Below are positions 39,934 to 51,616 of a stretch of DNA of 64,000 nucleotides, in pieces. Every line of letters begins with the position of its first letter. The first letter of the stretch is position 1. This stretch comes from Blasia pusilla. Lineage: Eukaryota; Marchantiophyta; Marchantiopsida; Blasiales. The notes under the pieces were generated by a model. That model did not search any database. It had not been told where the DNA came from and saw only the letters and a list, made by a program, of their open reading frames with translations. The stretch covers positions 41,602,001 to 41,666,000 of the forward strand of contig CM114271.1 in the NCBI GenBank assembly GCA_050084515.1. The letters run 5' to 3'. The position numbers were made by a program, and so were the translations under genes.

Positions 39934-40868
39934 AAAATATCGTGAGCATATACATCGCTACATAATCCACATTGCTTGCCATATCTACATACCACAATAA
40001 ATTGATCTTCCCAACACACAGGTCGATCCACTCATAAACAAAATACACTCATGCATATACATCGAGACCACACAACCGCCCCCTAGTTGGCAGTTAGGTC
40101 CTCCCTAACTCCACATAGGAGACATCACATCTACCTAACATGATCTACTACTCCATACCTATCTAGCACCGTTGGTGTTGTCATCCCCGCAACACTCCAA
40201 CATTGTAGCTCCGCCTTGTTGATCCCTCCGAATAGATCTAACATTCTTGCATCCTCCTTCGGACGCTGCCACACAATCGGTGTGGTTTTCAAAGATATCA
40301 AGTCTCCACTCCAAAAGCATGACTGTCACTTGACTCTCTCTTCTCCAAGACACATGCACGGCTCCACGTTTTCCTCACGAGCTCCTCTATAACTCAACGC
40401 TCATACCCAACAATGGTAAAGAGGTATCCATATGGGAAGAGAGATCCATCATGACATGTCTCTCCGTGGGACTATCTGCTAGGGGGATGTCATGTTTATG
40501 TGTGTCCCCTCCAATAACTCTCATGGTCAGCTAACACCACATGTGAATGCTACAAATGTGGTCATTGTATCGTCTCATTGTCGACCACCACTATGCCTTG
40601 TAAACTGCATTTGTAAATGGCTCACTCGTCCATCACCTGATCGTCATCCTAGTCCATAAGTAAAAGTCTCCTCCTAAAAATATAGGATGAAACCAAGAGG
40701 GTACAACACCATACTCCCTACCAACACATCATATGACTGTGCTCGTTTTGTAATCGTTTGGGTGCGCACCATCGCACTATCTTACTCATGAACTCATTGG
40801 ATTGTGACCACTAGCTTTTGTCGAGTCATGTACTATGTGGGTGATACGCCCCCAATAGAGGTCTGTAT

Positions 40869-41438
40869 CTAGAAGGGACAATGCTCAATGTCGCATGTCC
40901 GTAATCCCAATGCCAAACACATCCCCTTCCCCAACAACAAGGACTGCGCTCTTGAATCAAGTAGGATACGTTGCGGTTGATACATTGTGCTTGTCGGACT
41001 AACCAAGCAGAACACTCCAACTTGGTTATCCAACAACACTACACATGGTGTCACTATGGCTCGCTCTATTGATGGCCTAGATGGCATATCTACCAACTTC
41101 ACTGTTGTAGTGTGCCATGACTGAGTGGCGGATATCCCGAGCACATGCTCCAAGGGTAGGTCCACCACCTCCTTGACAACCACCTTCAAACGAGAGGCAA
41201 TCATCTCTCCACGCTCACATAACGTGGCGGCCAATAGGCACACCTTGGCTGGTCCAACTCGTATTGTTGCTATCTGCATTGAAGAAAGCAACGAAGCTTG
41301 GGTCACCCTAGTGGCCACCTCCAACAAAGTGGTCGATACTGGCTCCATCCAAGCCGGCATAGAAGCCATCTCTTGAACTCCTCCTAACGTCAACGCACCT
41401 TCCTGACTTGTTGGTACTACTGGCGGTCTAAGCACCAT
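40869..41438 (-). pseudogene. Retrotransposon aspartic protease region
   Basis: A 189-residue minus-strand frame. Its end reads QRILLDSRAQSLLLGKGMCL and then ALGLRTCDIEHCPF, the flap and active-site region of retroelement proteases. The catalytic triad is normally Asp-Ser/Thr-Gly; here it is Asp-Ser-Arg (codon AGA at 40950-40952 instead of a GGN). The missing glycine should abolish activity. The N-terminal 150 residues are a low-similarity linker. Confidence 0.7.
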
Positions 41439-41966
41439 CGATGGTGTGTGAAGTGCCTCTTACAACATAAAAAAATAGGAAACCCTTGCATGTTGCCCAT
41501 CGGCTTCCTCCTATGGGTCTATCTCCATCCCACCTCTCAATGGCTTGGTCGCTCTTGTAGCACCTCGAGTCACCACCACAGAAGCTTATACTTGAGCCGT
41601 ACTGCACATAAACCTCTAACCTCCAAATCCTCCCCCGTATCGTGATACCACGTGGAGGTTGGAGCCCCACTAGCTACTCTCGGCTCCGCACCTGTCACTA
41701 GCTGCATCATCGTCATGGCAGCAATCCTCTGCTCTAATGGATTGATGAGAGTAAGGAGCGATGTATCGACTACAAATCCTCCTTCTCCTTTGACTGGTGA
41801 TGGAATCCTACCACCACGGTTGTCAACTCCTCGATCTCTTGCCCTCAAGCTTCCGGCCTATCTTTGGACATAGCTCTTGACGAAGATCAAAAAACCTATC
41901 CCTAGTGTGACCATATGGGTGACAATAATCAAACTATAATTGTGGTGGGACCATCCGAGGTGGCTC

Positions 41967-42173
41967 CTAAGAAATTGGTGGCGCCCTTGGCCCTTTACCA
42001 TGTTGTAGGCAATTCCTTTGCTTATGGGGCCCACCACACATCCAACAAGCCAACACCTGTCGATGTTGGGTAACATATGTCAACACGGGTCGTTGCCTCA
42101 TGGGCTCACAATACTTGTCCTGCTCTCTGGGCCCACCAACCCGCTCCCATGATACTGATCCATGTTGGGGCAC
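41967..42173 (-). pseudogene. Gag zinc-knuckle fragment
   Basis: This short minus-strand frame contains CWMCGGPHKQRNC (about 42009-42047). It is a gag-type CCHC knuckle with one residue fewer than the usual spacing of four between the second Cys and the His. It lies between the capsid-like frame at 42.33-42.57 kb and the protease frame, which is the normal gag order. Frame changes separate it from both. Confidence 0.6.
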
Positions 42174-42328
42174 CTGTGCAGCTACTCCTACTCGTGGACC
42201 CTTTGAATCTTGTGAAAATCCGTGGTTACCATATTGAGCTCAACCCACTTAAACAACTCGAAGACCACCTTCAATGTGGGCTTTGCCGTGTGAAGCAACA
42301 TTGCATCTTCGACTCTCCTCCATAGCTC

Positions 42329-42571
42329 CTAATCCAACACCCCATACCAATATTGCACTAATTGTGCCTCAATTACTCCATATAGGGCAATAATCAATCG
42401 TCGCATGTGCATGAACCCCTCTCTCAGACTCTCATCTGATCTTCGCTGAAAATCATGTAGACTCTTCAGCTTGTTGGTTCGCACGGTCATGTGGCTCCTC
42501 CCTAACTGACGAAAAAACTCCACTCTAGGACCAAATTTGGTTGGCCCTCTACCACGAGAGGTCTTTGCCAT
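42329..42571 (-). pseudogene. Gag capsid-like fragment
   Basis: An 80-residue minus-strand frame with SLHDFQRRSDESLREGFMHM, then RRLIIALYGVIEAQLVQYWY. This matches the pattern of plant retrotransposon gag proteins (a 'Q...ESLREY...F..L' stretch followed by a hydrophobic helix). It is the N-terminal neighbour of the zinc knuckle. It ends at a stop. Confidence 0.55.
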
Positions 42572-44609
42572 CTCAACGCCCTCCTTATTACATCATACGC
42601 CTTGTGGCAACTAGAGGACATATACAATGGAGCCCAATACATCCTCCAAGCAACAATCTCTATTGAGAATGATGCCTGGAGAATATAGAGATTGATAGGA
42701 GTCGGGGTGGTTTCTCACTCAAAACCCCTCAATACCTGACTCCACTCGACGTCACTCCACTATCACTGCTCGCATTACTCTATTCTTCCAAACCCTAGCA
42801 CTCGCTCTACCCGATACCCAACACCCTCAAGGACACGAGACAAGAGCGGGAAAAGGGACTCGAATGGGGAACCTGAACTCGCCCTCCAATAATCTATTGC
42901 ATAGTCAAAATTGACTCCTCCATGTGGTGTGGCAACCTTTGTGGCATGACACTCTCCTTCGAACAACATGTCGACCCTCCCGTCAATATACGCGGACTAC
43001 TCGTCGCAACGGCGCATATAGCTCCATCAAAACCCTTGCGCCCATAGTTGGTGACGTACTACACAGTCGACATCCAATCAAATCGCAATGGCTGACATAC
43101 TCCCCTTGGAACTCCCATATGCGGTAGGCAGAGACCAAGTCTCAAAAATCTCTTCTACTACGTAGCCTTCACTAACCCTGCTAGCTGACTGCCTAGCTCT
43201 CCCACCATGTTTGGTCTTGATATGGTAAGTTTGACTACCACGCATCCTACTCTATGTGTAGCCCGGCCAACTGTGTGTGTTTCGACTCTGTACAAGGCAC
43301 TCACACGTGCTCCAACCTTTCGCTCCTTTTTCCTTCCTCTTTTTTCCCTTTTAGCCTGGTGCCCCTAGTGCACTTCCCTATGTGCCCATATCTCCTTCCA
43401 TGTTAGTAGCGCAATTGCGTTAGCCACTGTCAAGCATCCCTATACACTCTCGTGTCCTCTATTGCGTCTTGTTCTTTCTGCCTTGATGCTCTCAAGCCTT
43501 CTTGGCATCCAAATGCACACTTTTGGCATGGACGCTAGTCTTGTGTGCTTCTGTCAAACCCCTAACCCGATATATGCCCTTCTCCATCATTAATTCCTTC
43601 CAACCTCTCCACTCTCCACTTATCCTGTCAAAACTGGTCTACATTCCTATGCGGTACCTTCCTTCTGTCCATCCTTAAGTGCGATCTATGGCACGAATCA
43701 TTATGGAGCCTGACTTACATCTCCGGGCCCTCCCATCTTTGAGCCACAATGGCTCTCTCCTCCGTCCTAGACCCTATGCAGGTGCGTCCCTCCTGCTAGA
43801 GGCACGCGGCCCTATGTGGATGGGTCTTGCTTGCTCTTCCCTTGCACTTGGCTGCATCACAGCCCTGGCTATCCAACTCCTCGTTGGCGGAGATTCTCCG
43901 CCCACCACCTCTGCTAATCAACACCATCTCACTTTATTATTCCATTCAAGCCTCTTGTCAACCGTAGCTTCTGCCACATGGCCTTAAATGCACTATCTAT
44001 ACAATCGCTCTACGATCATCCGATCATGATCTAACCTAGTTGCATCCGTCATAACCTAGTTTGGCCGCCTTTTACTTGATAGCCCCCTCACAGCTACAAG
44101 CCCTAAATTTCTTGCTTCCTCTCCTTCCCGATACGCGCCACTCATCCGTCGATGATACGCTTTGCGCTTCACCTTAAGCACTCTTGCCTAACCCTTGCTT
44201 CTACTCTACACTAATCTGCTACCAACGAAAAGATGTGAAAACAAGCAATGCTTTCGCACACGACCTTTTGAATAGGAAAATGACAACACACACGCTAACC
44301 AACGTCTCCAGGGGCTCCCCACTAAGGCAACTTACTTGCCTACCTACAACCAACAAATTCCACCTTGACCCATGATATATTTTACTTGTAAGATATGAGT
44401 AAAAATGGCTCACCCGGCCTATAACTCCAATCATTAACCTACATCGGTATATCGAGCCACATCCATCCTCTGCTATGATGGAATCCAGACGCTTACACCC
44501 TAGTTCCTACAAACATAAGCAATAGAGATGCTCTTAAGGCCGAACGTGAGAAAGATGGCTTGGGAAAGCCGAATCTCCCTCTATTATAGCCTTGGGAAGA
44601 ACCAAAAAG

Positions 44610-44873
44610 GCTCTTCCTCCAAAACTAGCCATCCCAACTGTAACCTTCGTGCATAGGTTAGCGAGTGACCGTTTACTTGGTCAAGGGGTCACATGACTGG
44701 CTAAGAAAAAAATAGGAAAATCTTGAGAGATGATGTTTCCGATGCAACAGGCTTGTCGCCAGCCTCATCCAACATCTCAAGACGAAGTTACACCCGAACA
44801 ACCCATTGACCAATTTGACCCTCTATGTTGTCCACCTAGTGGAACTCTACTTATCGGCTAACTAAGATGTGAC
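44610..44873. repeat. Direct repeat, possible LTR (right copy)
   Basis: Partner of 39681-39933 in the same orientation. It differs by scattered substitutions and a small insertion near the GACCCTCTATG mark (CCAATTTGAC). The divergence suggests an old insertion. Confidence 0.6.
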
Positions 44874-47800
44874 ATAGCCTTCCTAGTGAGGCTCCTCATA
44901 TATTCTTGCTACACTAAAAAAAAATACCATGATACTTCATACTTTGTGCAAGGGTAGCTCTCAACTATCCTAAGCTTTTGCATATATGGATGAAAAAACT
45001 ATATCATTACTAGTTCTAAATTCTAGTGAGAACATATGCATGAAACACTTGCTTTGTTGACGAGGTTGTTTTTGGGATAGTTAAAGTTTGGAATCTCTTG
45101 GTTGTGTCCATATATATCTTGGAACCTAGAAAAAGACTTTGATAATTATTCAAATCCATTTTATAATATCTATAGATAAAGTCACCATTATTATAGATCG
45201 AAATCATGTCGTAATTAAAATAATGGTCCACCAAAAAATATTTACTTATGGAAAAAATTGAAAATATCATGATAAACTTACGAGCATGGCTTTAATTTTC
45301 TAATTATATTATAATCCAAAGTTATTGTCATATCAACATTGCAATTTATTTCACATCCATTCTTATCTCCATAACTAAGATAAAAGATAAAAGTAGGAGT
45401 CTCTAACACTTGCTTAATAGTTGGAAAATCTAGTAACCACTATCCTAGCAATTGCAACCTTATGGGTCGCACTGGACTTGGTTGATATCGATAAGAGGTA
45501 TCATTATATCTTCAAAAAATTAGAAACAATATTTAACGATGCCACAACTCTCACAAGGTAGCAACCAACCAAGATAAGTAATTGGATTGGACCCACGTCT
45601 AACATCACCATATCTATGGTTAAAAATAAAACCACTTGGCATATTGATGTCACCTCCTGCAAGAAAATAATCAATTTGAGATCATTTCTTATTTTGAAGG
45701 ATCCATTGGTATCCTAAAAAATATGAATGACAAACTCACTACTCCACTTGGTGCACCACCCCATATATCCATCATTCCAACCTCACAAGACCTGCTTGAG
45801 CAAAACCCATCGAAGGGATCCTTGTCGCATCCAACAACATGAAATATTTTGATATCCTATTCTACCCACTATTATTTTCTATCTATGGTTTTGATCCCAC
45901 ATTAGCACCCATATGTTATAATGATACTCAAGTGTATATGCAAAACATTATGCAGGAAACCAAGACTAGAAAATCCATTTTCTACATTTGGAAATCATGT
46001 TTTACTACCATCAATCCATGAATTAAAAATAACATTGATGATTTTTACGATGCCTCTCCTTCTCTACCAACTCTATACAAACTCTCACATCAACGTCAAC
46101 TAAAACTAGTTATGACTAGGCAGTGGACATTGGCAACCACCACCATGACCTCCTTACGATATTCTATCTTGTTATATATTACGATACAGTTCTCCACAAA
46201 ATGCATCCAATCTACTGAGACTCCAACCATGTATATCTCTGGATGAAAATCAAAATATCTCTCATAAGTGTGCTCTTATCGCTAGCAACAAGTTCATTGC
46301 ATGGAATTGCCCAATATAGCCTGAACATCAGCCCAACCAAATATCCTAACTTGCTACTATCGACACTCCCTATATTGTTAAGGGCCCCCACAAGTACAGC
46401 ATTTTAACTTAAACTCAACATCTTCACGAAAGACCTTAATAAATCTCATCCCTATTTGCTTATGTGGGTCACCTTTGCCACTCGACGCATCCCCTTTGAA
46501 CATCCCTCTTGATACTCATTATGGCATTCCTAAACTCATGTCTACCATACCTCATATTGCATCCCTTATAAACCCCACAAAAAGAATCCTCTTGTAGCAT
46601 GTGTGGAACTCAATTATCTCAGACAATGAAATCCCATAGTTTAGTGTCAAATCCTCTAGAAGGATTTCCAAGGCACAATTATCGATTAGGTTGCCTCTAA
46701 AACTCTTGATCAAGTTCCCTATGCTAGTACTATGATTTTCTTATTCCTCTATCTGTCTAAACGTGGTCTCCACCAAAAAATTAATCTAGGTGTGAGCATC
46801 TAGAAGGCTGTCCCACCATCTTTAATGAAACTTGTGCGACTTTGGATCCTAAAGTTCCTCTATTTGTATCCCCTAGTAGGTATTTTCAATGCCTAGAAGA
46901 ACTTAAACCTTGGGTTGAATAGAGTCCATACGAAATTCCTCCATGATCTATTGGCATTTCCAACTTTGCTTGACTTGCAATATACAGTGGATATGTCTTG
47001 GTTATCTTGGTCATATTCTATTACATTAGAGAAATAGCTAGGATCCTAATACCATCGGCCTCCAAGCTTAAATTTGAATCACGTGGCACTTCTTCGACTC
47101 ATTATAGTTGGAAATCCATGCCTTCTCTAGATGAAAAAACAAACATGTCCATACCATAAAGGGTAATATAACTAGTGGGACAATGCCATCACGACCTTGC
47201 AGGCCATAGGTAAAATTATTAAATAAAGTTAAGAAATCTGATTGCATCAATCATTATTGAAAACCATACACGTCATTAGCATAATTTTTAATAGCATGGT
47301 GAATCCATAATTCTAATACTCAAAATAAATCTCTCGAATCATCATCAACCTTCTCCTCAAGTACCAAATTTGGAGAGAACGATCGAAACCATGTTCCACT
47401 TTGTGTGTCACTACTAATATCATCACTCACCTTAGAACTATAAGACAATACGAAAAATAATAAGTTAATGCCTCAAATGCAATTACTATATATCACACTC
47501 ATATGTAAACTTAAAATCACCAATAACAACATTCAACCCTATATTGGAGCATAATATAAATCGATCAATTTCCTAATTGGCTTACACCAAGCCCATGTAT
47601 CTGCCATATTAATGGGGATATATCATCCAAATAGCTTATATTAAGCCTGCATGAAACACTTTATTGGGATGTGATACCTTTCTCATACTTAGACATATCC
47701 ATCATAATTGCATATACACCATGCCTTAGAAACAATTAAACCAAACCACTTGCCTATACCAATTACAACACAAATAATTGTGTCCAACGCTATCAATTTA

Positions 47801-49020
47801 ATCATCACAACCACTTTTATAAGATTACCGTACATATAACACTCATTTGAAACATCAACCCAACCATTGGATATCATATCACATGCCTTGTCAAATGCAC
47901 ACAACAAACTTCTTTGTTTATATGTATGGTATCCTTAACCACAAAAATACTACCTTACATCATAACAAGATTTCGACATTATTACTACAAATCATGGGTA
48001 GGGAAAACTACTACTACACTAATATTTATTCCAAAACCACATTTCCTCTTATCTTACTCTCACCCTTCTTTTCACTAGTATTTTAATGTTATTGCATTCT
48101 ACAACTTGTATCCTACTCTACTAACATAAACATAACTATCCTTTGTCCAACCTTACACATGCTTACGCAACCAACCTTAATGCCGTGCACAAATCTCGAC
48201 CTCCACGTTTGCAAGCTAGCCCGTGTTACTTTATACTTTGCATTATGCCTAAACATCCTATATGCATTCTCATAATCATAGCTTCAGACTTGCTAACTGA
48301 TAGATCTTGACATTTCACTTCATTTAAAGTCACCCCGTTCTCTGATAATATCTATTTAAGTTTAGGGTGTAGCCTTTTTCCATGATGTTTATTTTAACTA
48401 TCTATCCTTTTGTTGTTAGTAGCTACTCATGGCTCAAACATGAATTTTAGGCAAGAGAAGTTACACATCACATATATATCTCCTTCTAATTAGCGCCATA
48501 GATATATTAAATTTCCTTTAACATATCTCACTATATAACGACACCTTGATTCAATCCTTTGCAAGCCCATAATCATTCTCATGCACTTAGCTGATACCTC
48601 CCTTAATTAGCATGTGTAAATATATCTATGGAGCCCATAAAGTTGGACATATACACTATCCCCAAAATTATATAATGCCTCTAGTAAAAAGTAAATTTGA
48701 ATTTAGCATGGAACTCATACATAAGTTTAGCAAATTTGGATTGTGTTATTCAATACTACCATACCTCTTTGTTGCTTGTCAACCCCCTAGATATCATTTT
48801 GTTACCTCGACTCACGCCCTTAAAAGTTGTACCTCTATCCTCTACATGCATATGCATTTCCAATTATAGCCACATTAAGATAAATTCCTACACACCATAA
48901 TAAATGCTTGTTCAACGTATCTCTTGAATCCATCCCTACCTAGAATAGTTGTCATGAATTATACTTCAATTCCTTCTTGTACCTACCCCTCTTAATAAAC
49001 ATGACCTTCAACTCTTTGTA
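44874..49020. other. AT-rich intergenic DNA, nothing recognised
   Basis: Short open frames only. I looked for reverse transcriptase, integrase and transposase motifs on both strands and saw none that I could defend. Confidence 0.4.
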
Positions 49021-49034
49021 CTAGTTTGGATTTA

Positions 49035-49046
49035 TATATATATATA

Positions 49047-49101
<55 letters not shown>
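49035..49101. repeat. (TA)n microsatellite
   Basis: A run of TA dinucleotides, briefly interrupted by TTTTA near its left end. Confidence 0.95.
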
Positions 49102-49103
<2 letters not shown>

Positions 49104-49199
49104 AAGCTTCATTCTTCCTTCAATACATTTATCGATGCTACTCTACTCAATACGTCTTGTACATGATCTTCTTATTGAACACAATATAATGTTGCCTTA

Positions 49200-50450
49200 T
49201 CAATTGGGTTTAATCTTCCGCTTAGCCACACGATTTTATTCTAGAATGTAGCATTAAGTGACTTCTTGTTGGAAGAGATTTTGATATGAGTAATCATCAA
49301 ACTTAATTGAGAGGTAATCTCCTCCTCCATCATCATGGAATTTAAGAATGTGTTTTCTAATCTTCTCCTCTATCAAGTTTGTGAATATTCGCAACATGAA
49401 GAATACTTCTAACTTTGAGTTGGGAAATTAATTAAAGCATATCTCGAAAATCTCACATCTTTCCTTGAGTGTTAAGAAAGACTCATCTTTAGCCTAGTAT
49501 AATTGGATAATTGCAAAATTTAATTACCATGTCATAAAATGAAGAAGAAAAAAGTGTTTGAAGATTCATATGCCCAAACTTGCCATGCCACACATTAAGA
49601 TATGAAACTTATTAGACAATCATACCATAAATTTATATTTGAATCTCTAATATAAAGGCATCCAGTTTGAATTTTCTCAAGATTCGGTTTATTTTGCTGT
49701 CACAGTAGGATGGATTAATTCTTCAGTGAAAAAATCAGATGTACCGAACTTCACGTGATAGATTTTTTTAACCATGTATCACATAGAAATAATATTGCTT
49801 ACAATAGTTGAAATATAGAAAATATTTATAAAAGCATAAATCTCTTTTGATGCTATAGATACTTTATCTGTATGAGTGATATGATGTTTCATATCGTCTC
49901 TAATGATAATTATTTCAATTTTTTATAGATTCAATACGATTAGAAATTTTAGTTTGAAAGCGATATGATTTGACGCACAAGATTTATGTATTGATCACTT
50001 TTAGAATCTTTCTTGAAAGTTGGTTCTATATGACAAATCATAGCTACTAAATGCTTAATGGTTGAATGTTGTAGTTTTAAGGCATTACACTTAATGTTAT
50101 TATTCAACATAACCTTATTGTTGAGAGCCTCAAACTCTTATATACATATCCTGCTTAGAGAAAAACCTTACATAATGACCTTTCATTATATAATAATTAT
50201 AAGATCCATGGATTCTTCATAGCTGATCTTAGCCCTAATAATTTCCACCACCATGAATTTATGATTTTGTTTGGTACTATCACAATAGAATTTGCAAAAA
50301 TACATTGATCATGACATCTTCTTCCTCAATGTCCTTCATTTCTACAAACATTATAGAAGCCTCTATCAAGACCTCTATCTCTATTTCAAGAAATATAAAT
50401 AAATATAGCTTTCTCCTGCATCTTGCATAGATTACCAATACTAATTATAT
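49200..50450 (-). mobile_element. Second copia copy, strongly decayed (gag end to integrase)
   Basis: This aligns by eye with the element at 25 kb in the same orientation. At 49280-49445 'CATCAAACT...CTCCTCCTCCATCA...TAAGAATGTGTT' parallels 25005-25125 (integrase). At 49557-49760 'TTTGAAGATTCATATG' and the following bases parallel 25387-25600 and encode, with stops, IYHVKFGTSDFFTEELI and a CGMA stretch (gag-pre-integrase). Further right, about 50330-50400, a degenerate RGFYNVCRNEGH recalls a gag zinc knuckle. Every piece has stops and frame changes. No reverse transcriptase is found to its left, so it is truncated there. Confidence 0.7.
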
Positions 50451-51297
50451 ACGCTCATTGATTGACAATAAGACTACTTCTTGAAAGATAAAATAATTCT
50501 CTCTTTTTAAGATACAAGTTCAAAGGACTTTTACTCTTATGGAAGACCTTAAAGAGTGAAAAATTCAAATTATTATCTCATATAATCAATGCAGTACTAC
50601 TCAATTGATCAACAACGCGTTTAATATTATCATATCTTTTAGGATGGATCAACGAGTATCCCTATAGCACCTCCGAGGAGATTGGTGGAAAACCTTCAGA
50701 GATCGAAAATGATCTATTGAGGCCTTGTGCAACTGGATAGACCATATGTGTTGGCTCGTATTATAGGTATATTGAGTATTTCAACATATATTGGATTCTC
50801 AACATCCACTTCTTATTGTGCATTATTTATTTGATTGGTCCCCTTATATAAAGAGAAACCGAGATTGATGATTCTCACTTAGAAATTAAAGGAGTCATAA
50901 TAATATGACATAGGTGACTTATGGAATAGCATTATTAGAATAATCTAACCCTATATGAAATCAACATGCGGGGAAATTATGGTTATTAATAAAAATAGAT
51001 AAAAATAGGCATGGAGCTACAATAGTAGTGTATTATCAAATGTTGAGTTATCTCCATGTTTAAGTTCCATCGAAGCTCTAGAATGAGCGTACGGACAAAC
51101 TAGGCCATTTTGCATCTTCGAGATTGAAAATAGATTCTAATGATTTAATCATATTTTGTATTCTCATAAATCATCCTGGTAATCGTATGTCATAATTGAG
51201 TATGGTATCTTATGTTTATGTGCTTGTAGTGAGCGACAATAATGTTTGTTGTACAGCAATGTGCATGTGTATAATATTACTCAAATAAGATTGCATA
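50451..51297. other. AT-rich spacer, nothing recognised
   Basis: It may still contain degraded gag or LTR sequence of the decayed copia copy, but I cannot place any motif or boundary. Confidence 0.4.
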
Positions 51298-51616
51298 TGG
51301 ATAAAGTTCGTGTCTGTGGATATGTCCATTTTCGTGTACTTGCATGCATCTTATGGAAGGACTTATGCATATGAGCCCAACCTTCCCTTTTCCCATTCCT
51401 CCCACTTGCCTATTGCGTTCCATACTTTTGTTGTTTCTTCCTCCTTCCACCCCCACTTCCTCCCCCCTTATTTCCCCACTCGTCCTTTGGCTACCTTCTA
51501 TCATGAACTATTAGTATGGGGCTTACCTCCTGCAATCCATGTTCGTGGATACATCCAGACTTGCATGTCCATCCATGTCACTCGTAGGGATGGACTTGCC
51601 TGTTTTTATACAACCA
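51298..51616. mobile_element. MITE-like repeat, copy 2 of 3
   Basis: This shares order and wording with copy 1: TGGATAAAGTTCGTGTC at the left, 'TATGGAAGGACTTATGCATATG', 'CCCCCTTATTTCCCCACTCG', 'CATGAACTATTAGTATG', 'CAATCCATGTTCGTGGATAC', and TGTTTTTATACAACCA at the right. The right end read in reverse starts TGGTTGTATAAAAACAGG, similar to the other copies. The open frames inside it are artefacts. Confidence 0.65.

Larger units (their letters stand above)
39681..44873 (-). mobile_element. LTR-bounded gag-protease element lacking polymerase
   Basis: Between two direct repeats of about 255 bp, the minus strand holds a gag-like frame and a retroviral-type aspartic protease, in that order, and then only about 0.9 kb to the left repeat. 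No reverse transcriptase, RNase H or integrase motif is visible in any frame, and 0.9 kb could not hold them. The arrangement fits a non-autonomous, gag-carrying LTR element mobilised by another element (a class known in plants). Alternatively a Ty3-type element lost its pol region. Both remaining reading frames are broken. Confidence 0.55.
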
